Below, piece by piece: positions 1 to 6,206 of a stretch of 16,220 bases of DNA (position 1 is the stretch's first letter; every line of letters starts with the position of its first letter). Source of the stretch: an uncultured Sutterella sp. (lineage in GTDB: Bacteria; Pseudomonadota; Gammaproteobacteria; Burkholderiales; Burkholderiaceae_F). The position numbers and the translations under genes are program-made. The stretch covers positions 1-16,220 of the forward strand of contig CALEAW010000060.1 in assembly GCA_937943605.1 (NCBI GenBank). The letters run 5' to 3'. The notes below the pieces were generated by a model. It had not been told where the DNA came from, did not search any database, and saw only the letters and a list, made by a program, of their open reading frames with translations.

Positions 1-17
1 CCCGAATTCCGAATACC

Positions 18-29
18 TAGACAGGTCTA
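18..29. repeat. short inverted repeat upstream of brnQ
   Basis: TAGAC (18-22) and GTCTA (25-29) form perfect 5-base arms around AG, about 32 bases before the brnQ start. It could be an operator half-site pair or a leader hairpin. The arms are short enough to occur by chance, and the real promoter may lie beyond the window edge. Confidence 0.25.
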
Positions 30-61
30 CGGACTCAACCAATAAAAACCGGTACATACTT

Positions 62-1408
62 ATGGACACAACAGACAATAAGCGCTACGTTGCAATCGGC
101 CTGATGCTCTTTGCAATCCTTTTCGGCGCAGGTAACCTTATCTTTCCGGCCTCAATGGGTCAGGCCGCCGGCGAAAACTACTGGTGGGCCTTTATTGGGT
201 TCTGCATTACGGGTGTAGGCCTTCCTTTGTTAGCGATTATGGCCATGGCCTATGCTGGTTGCAATGACTTGCAAGAAGCTGCTGGTCGTGCTCATCCTCT
301 TTATGGCCTTTTCTATACGGTCGTGGTTTACATGTCCATCGGTCCGTGTTTCGCTATTCCGCGTACGGGCACGGTGGCGTATGAAATTGGCATTCGTCCT
401 TTCTTGAGCGACGGCATTGCTGAAACTGGCCTTTGGGTCTTCTTGGTTCTCTTCTTCGTGGTGTCTTATTGGCTAGCCGCTTCGCCACAGAAGTTGGTCG
501 ATCGTGTGGGTAAGCTCCTTACGCCAGCCCTTGTTCTGACGCTCGTTGCTTTGATCGCTAAGTCGATCGTTACGCCGCTTGGCGACGTTCAGGTTGCTCA
601 GGCTGCTTATGCCGATGGTTTGACCGCTACGGTTCAGGGTGTGCTTGATGGCTACAACACGCTCGACGCGATCGCTGCTTTCGTCTTTGCCACGCTCGTG
701 ACGAACTTCGTCAAAGAAGGTGGTGCGAAGACCACGAGCGAAATCGCCTCCCAGGTCTATAAGTCTGGCATCATCGCTGTGTCGCTCTTGGCTGTGATCT
801 ACTTCTTCATCGCGAAGATCGGTGCTGAAAGTGTTGTCTTAATCGGCATGCAGGAGACCGGCGCTCCGGTGCTTGCGAAGTCTGCCATGGCACTCTTTGG
901 TAACCTCGGTGCGGTGCTTCTCTCTGTCATCGTGTTGCTCGCTTGCTTGACGACTTCTATCGGTCTTATCACGTGCTGCTCGGCTTACTTCATGCGACTC
1001 GTTGGTCGTCTGACCTACAAGCAGTATTGCTTGCTCTTCACGGTCGTGAGCTTCTTGATCGGTATGTTCGGTCTTAAGACCATCATCGTCTCCACGATCC
1101 CGGTCTTGATGTTTGTCTATCCGCTCTGCGTCATCTTGATCGTCCTTCTCTTTACGGACAAGCTCTTTGGCGGTCGTCAGTGCGTGTACGCTTGGACCAC
1201 GGCTTTCACCTTCGTGATGGCTACTGTAAGCGGTCTTGAAACGGCCGGCGTCAACCTCGGTGCCGTGAGCGAAATGATTAAGGCTTATGTGCCGCTCGCT
1301 AGCTACGGCCTCGCTTGGATCCCGTTTGCTGTTGTGGGTTACGTCGTTGGCCTCGTTTGGAAGGCTGCCGTGCCGACCACGAAGTGCTGCTGCACGAAGG
1401 CTTGCTAA
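62..1408 (+). CDS. brnQ: branched-chain amino acid transport carrier (LIVCS family)
   Basis: This inner-membrane secondary carrier is expected to import leucine, isoleucine and valine with Na+ or H+. The protein has 448 residues, the usual BrnQ length, and is almost entirely hydrophobic helices (about 12). Two family signatures are clear: the first-helix motif FGAGNLIFPASMGQAAG (21-37) and IGPCFAIPRTGTVAYEIGI (93-111), close to the canonical IGPFFAIPRT block. The ATG at 62 starts just before the first hydrophobic helix; no good Shine-Dalgarno sequence is visible before it. The gene stands alone and ends at a strong hairpin terminator. An oddity is the C-terminal tail, where residues 442-444 and 448 are cysteines (KCCCTKAC), unusual for a carrier tail. 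Function is confident at family level; coupling ion and substrate preference are inferred from the family. Confidence 0.95.
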   Translation: MDTTDNKRYVAIGLMLFAILFGAGNLIFPASMGQAAGENYWWAFIGFCITGVGLPLLAIMAMAYAGCNDLQEAAGRAHPLYGLFYTVVVYMSIGPCFAIPRTGTVAYEIGIRPFLSDGIAETGLWVFLVLFFVVSYWLAASPQKLVDRVGKLLTPALVLTLVALIAKSIVTPLGDVQVAQAAYADGLTATVQGVLDGYNTLDAIAAFVFATLVTNFVKEGGAKTTSEIASQVYKSGIIAVSLLAVIYFFIAKIGAESVVLIGMQETGAPVLAKSAMALFGNLGAVLLSVIVLLACLTTSIGLITCCSAYFMRLVGRLTYKQYCLLFTVVSFLIGMFGLKTIIVSTIPVLMFVYPLCVILIVLLFTDKLFGGRQCVYAWTTAFTFVMATVSGLETAGVNLGAVSEMIKAYVPLASYGLAWIPFAVVGYVVGLVWKAAVPTTKCCCTKAC

Positions 1409-1438
1409 AACAATAAGTTAAGCAAAACCCCAAAGACA

Positions 1439-1468
1439 CCCCGTCGACCAAAAATCGACGGGGTTTTT
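1439..1468 (+). terminator. intrinsic terminator of brnQ
   Basis: A perfect 9-base-pair stem, CCCCGTCGA (1439-1447) with TCGACGGGG (1455-1463), has a 7-base loop and is followed by TTTTT (1464-1468). It begins 30 bases after the brnQ stop codon. Confidence 0.92.
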
Positions 1469-1640
1469 CGTTCAACAGGCTCCTAAATCGCACGCTCGAG
1501 CAAAGCACTTTTCTTTTATTCGACCTCTAACTTCACACTGACACACGATCTTACGGCCTTCAAAATACTATTAACCTTTTGCTAAGCGGCCACATTCCAC
1601 GCGTCAACCACAAATAAAACGCGCACAATAGACGGACGGA

Positions 1641-1671
1641 TTAGGCAAAAGACGTGGGTTTCTGCTAGGCT
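1641..1671 (+). promoter_or_regulatory. possible extended -10 promoter for the 477-residue orphan gene
   Basis: TGC followed by TAGGCT (1666-1671) resembles an extended -10 element, with a weak -35-like TTAGGC (1641-1646) at 19-base spacing. The implied leader would be about 25 bases. The stretch GTGGGTTTCTGCTA (1654-1667) resembles one at 3545-3557 before another gene. Neither hexamer is a good match, so this is tentative. The rest of the 1469-1702 gap shows nothing recognisable. Confidence 0.28.
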
Positions 1672-1702
1672 TTGAAGCTCAGACACATTTAAGTAGATCG
1701 TC

Positions 1703-3136
1703 ATGGCTTATACAGAATTTCAATATATTCCGCCAAAGGACCGTAAGAACGGTTCTAACGAATCCAACGAGTTGACGGCTCATACGCTCGATCCGCGTGC
1801 TCGGATCTTTAATCCCCTCACCGCTTTGATGCTTGATGGTGGCAATTACGTTGTCCGCGCAAATCCTGAACGCTTTACTCAGGAGCCTGAATTAGCTGCG
1901 CGTATTGCCGACATGACGCTCCATACGGGTAGCCTCATGCAAGTCGTTGAGTCGGGTGAAATTGAAAGCTTGACGCACCAGTGGATTGATGCCCTGAGAA
2001 GTTGCGATGCCTTGGTGATTACGGACTTTGACTATCCGCTTTTGATGGCGATGGCTGAAGGCCCCAACCGCGTACAGGACGTTCGTTTATTGCTTCGCTC
2101 GGCGCTCATCCGTATTTTGCAGGCACAACCAAGATTCTTGTTGATTGCTACCTATACGGGGTTACTCGACAGCCTCTTTAGTGATGACGACCGTATAACG
2201 AACCTCAACAATACAGTCGAAGGCGATATGCTGGTCGGCATGGACGAAGGTGCTTTAGGGATCTTCTTTGGCCGTCGTTTACAGCAGTTGGCGATCCAAA
2301 AGGGATTGACGCCAGACCTTCTGATGTACGAATTAGACATGCGTTGCTTACATCGTAACTTGTATGTAAAGCCCATGGTTGAAAGTTGGGTCAACAATAA
2401 TGCCTTAGGTCCTTCTCGCTACATGCCCTTTATTTTGACCGATGGTCCTGTGATTGACCGTTTGGTCGTAAAGGGTTTGGTTGCCTTGAATCAATTGAAT
2501 AGCCCCTACACGATCAATGAAGAAAAGGATCCCGAAACGGTCGCGTTACTTGAGTTGCTCGAAACATGTGGGGTGCTGCTTTGGGACCATGAACTTCATA
2601 CCTATGAGTCGGCCAATTTGTCAGCGGACCGTATCTTAGGTTTGTTAAGTCTCATGATGGTGGTGCGAACGGACTCTGATTGGACGCTGGCCGCCCAAGA
2701 CATCGTGTCGAACATGATGGAGATGAATCCAAATGCTGTCGCGCAAGCTGTTGAAGATTTAATGGCTTGTGTCGAAGACCAGGATGCCGACCTTGATTTA
2801 GCTGGACTTGTCTTAGCTGCGCTTTATTGTAGCGACGTTGAATGCGAACGTTTGTGTGATGAAAATCATACGTTGGACGTCTTACGTATGCGCTTAGCTG
2901 GGGGCATTCATGAGTTGATCTTTGCGCCCGCTGACTTCGACGTCAATACTCTGGTTGACGAAATTGCCCTTCAAGCCGAGGAGCTTGAGAAGGCTGACGC
3001 CTTAGAAGCCCAACCTGAAGTTCAAATGCGCCGTCAATATGTACGAACGATACCAACTTCAACCAACCAAAATGCCGATGAAGGTCTTCGTTACAAGTAC
3101 CCAACGCCGCGCATTATTTTGAATGTGCTCGATTAA
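1703..3136 (+). CDS. orphan protein of unknown function, 477 aa
   Basis: I do not recognise this protein. It has no signal peptide and no transmembrane segment, and its composition is acidic, so it is probably cytoplasmic and mostly helical. Hydrophobic core-like stretches lie at about 127-160 and 310-322. The region 326-440 is helical and acidic, rich in Asp/Glu, and the C-terminus (441-477) turns basic and flexible before ending ILNVLD. No catalytic motif is visible. Codon use and an unbroken 477-codon frame support a real gene. The start is preceded by AAGTAGATCGTC, a degraded Shine-Dalgarno that matches the AAGGAGATCGTC before the C69 dipeptidase at 8666. It has its own terminator and no obvious partner. 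It may be a lineage-restricted protein; no function is proposed. Confidence 0.8.
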   Translation: MAYTEFQYIPPKDRKNGSNESNELTAHTLDPRARIFNPLTALMLDGGNYVVRANPERFTQEPELAARIADMTLHTGSLMQVVESGEIESLTHQWIDALRSCDALVITDFDYPLLMAMAEGPNRVQDVRLLLRSALIRILQAQPRFLLIATYTGLLDSLFSDDDRITNLNNTVEGDMLVGMDEGALGIFFGRRLQQLAIQKGLTPDLLMYELDMRCLHRNLYVKPMVESWVNNNALGPSRYMPFILTDGPVIDRLVVKGLVALNQLNSPYTINEEKDPETVALLELLETCGVLLWDHELHTYESANLSADRILGLLSLMMVVRTDSDWTLAAQDIVSNMMEMNPNAVAQAVEDLMACVEDQDADLDLAGLVLAALYCSDVECERLCDENHTLDVLRMRLAGGIHELIFAPADFDVNTLVDEIALQAEELEKADALEAQPEVQMRRQYVRTIPTSTNQNADEGLRYKYPTPRIILNVLD

Positions 3137-3172
3137 TCGTTTAAGACAAAACAAAGTCTGACGATTCTGACT

Positions 3173-3200
3173 GGCCTCCTCCACGGGAGGCCTTTCGTTT
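3173..3200 (+). terminator. intrinsic terminator after the 477-aa orphan gene
   Basis: GGCCTCC (3173-3179) pairs with GGAGGCC (3186-3192) around a 6-base loop. It is followed by a T-rich tail, TTTCGTTTT (3193-3200 and onward), 37 bases after the stop codon. Confidence 0.85.
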
Positions 3201-3430
3201 TATGGACATGACCCATTGATTGGTCGAGCTTTTCTCGCGGTCTATTCGATGCGATGAAAGCTAATCAATTGTCCTCGATGCTTTGCGATTGGCTGAACTC
3301 AAAATTCATCAGGGCATAATCTCAGAACCTCACAGCCGCTATGCGGTGATGTTGACAGGCCATGCTTTTATTCAGCCTGAAGTCTAAAACCTCTGCCTTA
3401 CAAGTCGTTACACAAAATACTCGGTTTTAT
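3201..3430. other. gap with a possible decayed coding remnant
   Basis: No intact gene is present. Two short open stretches read like protein. In the frame of 3218, an open run ends at TAA 3311-3313 and includes GLFDAMKANQLSSML. In the frame of 3265, a 40-codon run ends at TAA 3385-3387 and includes SRYAVMLTGHAFIQPEV. They overlap in different frames, as a frameshifted relic would, but I recognise neither and both are short. The alternative is ordinary non-coding sequence. Confidence 0.2.
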
Positions 3431-3480
3431 TTAGGCGTGATGGTGCCTAAGCAAAAAGAGAATTGATCTCTCTAAGAGAT
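3431..3480. repeat. two adjacent hairpin-forming inverted repeats
   Basis: TTAGGC (3431-3436) pairs with GCCTAA (3445-3450) around 8 bases. ATCTCT (3466-3471) pairs with AGAGAT (3475-3480) around CTA, extended outward by a G-T wobble and further A-T pairs. They lie upstream of the putative promoter for the helix-turn-helix gene. They could be protein-binding sites or parts of a small transcript. Confidence 0.35.
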
Positions 3481-3508
3481 TAAAGTGGTTCAACGAGCGC
3501 TTATGTCG

Positions 3509-3530
3509 TTTTAATGCCCATTAAAATGGG
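3509..3530. repeat. two overlapping, mutually exclusive palindromes
   Basis: TTTTAATG (3509-3516) and CATTAAAA (3519-3526) form an 8-base-arm palindrome with a CC spacer. CCCATT (3517-3522) and AATGGG (3525-3530) form a second palindrome that shares bases with it. Both lie just upstream of the -35 position proposed for the gene at 3690, a natural place for an operator. Confidence 0.4.
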
Positions 3531-3532
3531 GG

Positions 3533-3561
3533 TTCTGATTGGCTGTGGGTTTTGCTATAGT
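3533..3561 (+). promoter_or_regulatory. extended -10 promoter for the helix-turn-helix gene
   Basis: TG at 3553-3554, one base, then TATAGT (3556-3561) make a good extended -10 element. A weak -35, TTCTGA (3533-3538), lies at 17-base spacing. Transcription would begin near 3568, giving a leader of about 120 bases that contains the 20-base palindrome at 3590-3609. Confidence 0.5.
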
Positions 3562-3589
3562 AGCTCGTCTCCACTCTCAGAGAGGGGAT

Positions 3590-3609
3590 TCAAAGGATAT
3601 ATCCTTTGA
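3590..3609. promoter_or_regulatory. 20-base perfect palindrome, candidate operator or leader hairpin
   Basis: The arms TCAAAGGATA (3590-3599) and TATCCTTTGA (3600-3609) are exact reverse complements with no spacer. It lies downstream of the putative transcription start and 80 bases before the helix-turn-helix gene, a suitable position for autorepression. A second small inverted repeat, CTCTC-A-GAGAG (3574-3584), sits just before it. Confidence 0.5.
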
Positions 3610-3689
3610 CTCAGGCGCCCCGTCCCCGAAACCTAACCGTGCTACGCTGACGAGGCTTTATTTAGATAAAACGATAAACCCCACACATC

Positions 3690-4166
3690 ATGCCTCGCAC
3701 CGAGCCACTTCTCAGCCTAAAGGCCGAGCACCGTCGTGAGCTATCCAATTTTTTGGTGAACCCTGACATGCTTGAACATCAAAAGCGTCGTGCACAAATT
3801 TTGCTCGCACTTGATCAAGGTTTTAAAGGCACTGAAATCGAACGACATTTCAATGTTTCAAAGACCACTGTTTATACGATCGCTAAGCGCTATCGTGAAC
3901 GCGGCATCAAGGGTGCCGTCTATGATTGCCGCCGTGTAGGAGTACCGAGCGTCATCCCGCCTGAAGCCCATGATTGGATCCGCTCGATCGCAAAAATTTC
4001 GCCAGAACTCTTGGGCGTTAAAGGCCCTCGTTGGACGATCACTAAATTACAAGCTTATATACGAACAAACGGCGCTTCGTCGGGGTATCCGATGTTAGAT
4101 AGCCTGTCGCGCTCATACTTGTGGCAAATTCTCCACACGCATCGTCAAACCGAACCCGCTCTTTGA
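3690..4166 (+). CDS. helix-turn-helix protein resembling the DNA-binding half of an IS630-family transposase
   Basis: The 158-residue protein matches the N-terminal DNA-binding part of IS630-type transposases. It has an HTH at about 44-68 (GFKGTEIERHFNVSKTTVYTI), preceded by the usual RRAQILLALDQG helix. A second winged-helix-like segment covers about 90-150, including RWTITKLQAYIRTNG and YLWQILHTHRQ. The DDE catalytic domain is absent: the frame stops at TEPAL, and the next 60 bases lead into a terminator, not more transposase. Its own extended -10 promoter, leader palindrome and terminator suggest a maintained gene, perhaps a domesticated regulator, and not a random fragment. No IS ends or target duplications were found. 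The alternative is a decaying IS630 remnant. No clear Shine-Dalgarno precedes the ATG. Confidence 0.75.
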   Translation: MPRTEPLLSLKAEHRRELSNFLVNPDMLEHQKRRAQILLALDQGFKGTEIERHFNVSKTTVYTIAKRYRERGIKGAVYDCRRVGVPSVIPPEAHDWIRSIAKISPELLGVKGPRWTITKLQAYIRTNGASSGYPMLDSLSRSYLWQILHTHRQTEPAL

Positions 4167-4228
4167 TGTGATCACTGACAGGTCTATGTAATGCCTTAAT
4201 GGCCTACTGTCATTCTAACGACTAACGA

Positions 4229-4268
4229 AACGGGTGCTTGAATTGACTTCAAACACCCGTTCTTATTT
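4229..4268. terminator. terminator between convergent genes
   Basis: AACGGGTG (4229-4236) pairs with CACCCGTT (4254-4261). An inner TTGAA/TTCAA stem (4238-4242, 4248-4252) continues the helix past one mismatch to a 5-base loop. CTTATTT follows on the plus strand. The minus-strand tail is only modestly U-rich, so it may serve both the gene at 3690 and the lipoprotein operon. Confidence 0.82.
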
Positions 4269-4301
4269 GGTGGACTTATGCCAAAGCTAATGGTGACTGC
4301 C

Positions 4302-4826
4302 CTATTCGCCTCTAGCTCGATACCATTGATCGACTTCAACGGCGCGTTCGCCGGGACCAACAGGCACACGTAATTGCAAGATTTCGTCTTGGGTTAAGGG
4401 ACGCAAATTACGAATCATCATCGGTAGCCACTTGCGCTTTTCTTGCACATAGAAGGTGCCCACGATTTCGTGCCCTGTCAGTTGCCCTTCGGCATTACGC
4501 CACACATGAATTTCTTTTTTCATGGTGGGTGTTAGGCTATCACGTTCAGCAGGGTTCGAATAAAAGCTTGGACGCGATGTGATGTACTCCCATACATAGC
4601 CCTTTTGGTTTGGGTGACGCACAGGGTCATTCATGAGACGTGTAGGCTGACCGTAAACCGCAGCAATATCTCGAATGTTGCCGGCAGTTGAATAGACACG
4701 TTCAAATTCAGCGGGCGTAAAGGCCGTGGCTGGTAACGTTGTCATGCTTTTTAAAACGGGCCCACTACACCCCGAGAGGGTGACTGCAAGCGTAAGAGAA
4801 GACAATAAAAACGTACGACGTCGCAT
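4302..4826 (-). CDS. lipoprotein, BamE-like, second gene of a paralogous pair
   Basis: This predicted lipoprotein has a basic start (MRRR), a hydrophobic segment and a lipobox LSGC with the acylated cysteine at residue 20, giving about 155 mature residues. The segment IRDIAAVYGQPTRLM resembles the start of the SmpA/BamE or OmlA-type fold, where a helix is followed by a G-x-P turn. The neighbour at 4829 shares spaced features: a G-x-P turn, HVW/RVW, FYV/FYI, and RPLTQDEILQL/RPLTKEELNDL. The two are therefore likely tandem duplicates in one operon. The neighbour's TAA overlaps an ATG at 4829 (TAATG). GAAGG (4833-4837) is better spaced for the second ATG at 4826, used here; 4829 is also possible. 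Whether it anchors in the outer membrane is inferred from the absence of Asp after the cysteine. Confidence 0.8.
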   Translation of the reverse strand: MRRRTFLLSSLTLAVTLSGCSGPVLKSMTTLPATAFTPAEFERVYSTAGNIRDIAAVYGQPTRLMNDPVRHPNQKGYVWEYITSRPSFYSNPAERDSLTPTMKKEIHVWRNAEGQLTGHEIVGTFYVQEKRKWLPMMIRNLRPLTQDEILQLRVPVGPGERAVEVDQWYRARGE

Positions 4827-4828
4827 CA

Positions 4829-5287
4829 TTAACCTTCAATATCTGCTAAATCGTTGAGTTCTTCTTTCGTCAAAGGACGAATACTATGCGTTGAATCTGC
4901 GCCAACCAGAGGCATACGGTGAATGTAGAAAATCCCACTGAAATCTTGACGACGAACGATGCCGCTCGCATCGCACCACACACGCAAGGTCTTTTGCGTC
5001 ATCGGATATTCAGCGACCGGGTTAAACGGAATGAAATTCTTTGCTGACGGTCGACCACGCGTCCAGCTGTAATGAAGGACTTGTGTGCCGTCCGACTCGG
5101 ATGTCATGTAGTCGGGTTCGCCTAAGCGTAAAAGCACGTCAGATTTGGTGGTTTGGTTTTCAATGATGGTACGCGCTAAGCGTTCGGTGGAAAGGTCACG
5201 AACCGCATTATTACCGACAGCACAGCCCGTTAAAAGGAGCGTCATAAAGACACCGCTCAATAAACCGAGTTGAATCGTTTTACGCAT
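4829..5287 (-). CDS. lipoprotein, BamE-like, first gene of a paralogous pair
   Basis: The predicted lipoprotein has 152 residues, an MRK start, a hydrophobic helix and a lipobox LTGC with cysteine 22. After it, TKSDVLLRLGEPDYM closely resembles the first repeat of BamE/SmpA-type lipoproteins (T-x-x-x-V-x-x-x-L-G-x-P). A central LHYSWTRGRPS and C-terminal FYI...IRPLTKEELNDL match the next gene, its likely duplicate. The frame extends back to an ATG at 5305, but AAGGAG lies within that extension, 5 bases before the ATG at 5287, so 5287 is the start. It is not simply BamE: the core is longer and the usual BamE context is missing. A role in envelope assembly or stability is only an inference. No strong promoter is evident; an operator-like palindrome lies upstream at 5351-5366. 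Confidence 0.82.
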   Translation of the reverse strand: MRKTIQLGLLSGVFMTLLLTGCAVGNNAVRDLSTERLARTIIENQTTKSDVLLRLGEPDYMTSESDGTQVLHYSWTRGRPSAKNFIPFNPVAEYPMTQKTLRVWCDASGIVRRQDFSGIFYIHRMPLVGADSTHSIRPLTKEELNDLADIEG

Positions 5288-5350
5288 GAATGCTCCTTGG
5301 TCCACTCATAATCTATCAACAACCCTTTATTATGCCTAATCTACTATCGA

Positions 5351-5384
5351 ATGAACGCACGTTCATAATTAAATTTTGTGAACG
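5351..5384. promoter_or_regulatory. operator-like palindrome between divergent genes
   Basis: ATGAACG (5351-5357) and CGTTCAT (5360-5366) form a perfect inverted repeat with a 2-base spacer. A third half-site, TGAACG, occurs at 5379-5384. The site is 64 bases before the lipoprotein operon and 167 bases before the gene at 5533, so one regulator could act on either. The shape resembles TetR- or LysR-type sites; no regulator gene is adjacent. Confidence 0.42.
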
Positions 5385-5532
5385 TAACATTTTTCTTAAT
5401 TTCTTGTAACCCCTAATGACATTGCCGTGTGATGGGGCCGATTTACGAGTATGATGGAGATGTAAATGGAGAATGACCTATTGTCTTTCTTCCACTGCCC
5501 CACAATCCATTGACAAAGTTTGAGGTATTTCC

Positions 5533-6138
5533 ATGTCTGATAACGAGAAGAAGATTAAGGTCAAATTCCCGCTCATCTCTTACCACTTAATTGAAGAAGC
5601 GGCTGAACTCACGGGTTGCTCCGTGAAGGCCTTTGCTGCTAATGCGATTCTTGAAGCTGCCATGCAAGTCGTTCAGGGCATGGATGACTATGCCTATGGT
5701 GATCAGTGCAGCGTTCATTTGACGGGCGATGAAGCCAAGGCGCTCTTGGGTCTTGTTGATGCTCTCGAAGATGAAGAACCTTGTGCCGATTGCGACAAGT
5801 GTGTTGACGGCGAATGCACCTGTGAATGCGAATGCGGTACTTGCGAATGCGACGGCAACAAGGATTGCTGCAAAGCCTCTTGCGAAGACTGCAAGGCATG
5901 TGAAAAGGAAGATGGCCAAAAGTCTGAGTGCGGTTGTTGCTGTGCTCAAGCTCAGGCTGAAGAGCCCGTTGAAGAAGCCGTTTGCTGCGCCGACGTGAAG
6001 GCAGATGTTGAATCCGAAGAAAAGGTTGAAGCCGAACCTGAGGTCAAGGTCGAGGACGTACCTGCTGTTGAAGCGCCGGTTGCCCCTACCCATGCTGTTA
6101 AAGCTGGGCGCAAGGGCAAAAAGCGCGCTCGCAAATGA
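5533..6138 (+). CDS. DUF1778/TacA-antitoxin-like domain fused to a metallothionein-like cysteine cluster
   Basis: The protein has 201 residues in four parts. Residues 5-82 resemble DUF1778 antitoxins of the TacA type: a short strand, LIEEAAELTGCSVKAFAANA for the ribbon-helix-helix helices, and a second block, VHLTGDEAKALLGLVDALED. Residues 84-152 hold 20 cysteines in CxxC, CxC and CC patterns, for example CTCECECGTCEC (95-106), as in metallothioneins. Residues 153-185 are an acidic Glu/Val/Ala/Pro stretch, and 190-201 are almost all Lys/Arg/Gly. GAGG (5522-5525) lies 7 bases before the ATG. No GNAT toxin gene is adjacent, so a toxin-antitoxin role is not supported by context. A metal-binding or metal-sensing DNA-binding protein is the best inference. 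The acidic and basic low-complexity ends are unusual and could make the protein multivalent. Confidence 0.78.
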   Translation: MSDNEKKIKVKFPLISYHLIEEAAELTGCSVKAFAANAILEAAMQVVQGMDDYAYGDQCSVHLTGDEAKALLGLVDALEDEEPCADCDKCVDGECTCECECGTCECDGNKDCCKASCEDCKACEKEDGQKSECGCCCAQAQAEEPVEEAVCCADVKADVESEEKVEAEPEVKVEDVPAVEAPVAPTHAVKAGRKGKKRARK

Positions 6139-6163
6139 TTGACTTGATTGCCTAAACGTTCGG

Positions 6164-6190
6164 AGGCCTACCGATTTGGTAGGCCTTTGG
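6164..6190 (+). terminator. terminator after the cysteine-rich gene
   Basis: A perfect 9-base-pair stem, AGGCCTACC (6164-6172) with GGTAGGCCT (6178-6186), surrounds GATTT and is followed by TTTGGCATTT. It lies 26 bases after the stop. It is also 21 bases beyond the end of the convergent gene, but the minus-strand side lacks a U run. Confidence 0.85.
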
Positions 6191-6206
6191 CATTTAAAGC
6201 CTTGAG

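Noticed and set aside
3431..3609. CRISPR array
   Set aside because: The repeats are different inverted repeats, not identical direct repeats with spacers, and no cas gene is present.
3539..3739. 66-codon open frame on the plus strand starting before the HTH gene
   Set aside because: It covers the promoter -10 region and leader palindrome, has no Shine-Dalgarno sequence and has composition unlike a protein. It overlaps the better-supported gene at 3690.
3690..4166. Complete IS630 insertion sequence
   Set aside because: No DDE catalytic domain follows and no terminal inverted repeats or TA target duplication could be identified. A terminator lies directly after the gene.
5587..6093. 168-codon open frame on the minus strand within the cysteine-rich gene
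   Set aside because: It is antisense to a gene with repetitive Cys/Glu codons, whose complement easily lacks stops. No ribosome binding site or motif supports it.
5533..6138. Type II toxin-antitoxin module
   Set aside because: The N-terminus is antitoxin-like, but neither neighbouring gene encodes a GNAT toxin or any small toxin; the flanks are a lipoprotein operon and a reductase.
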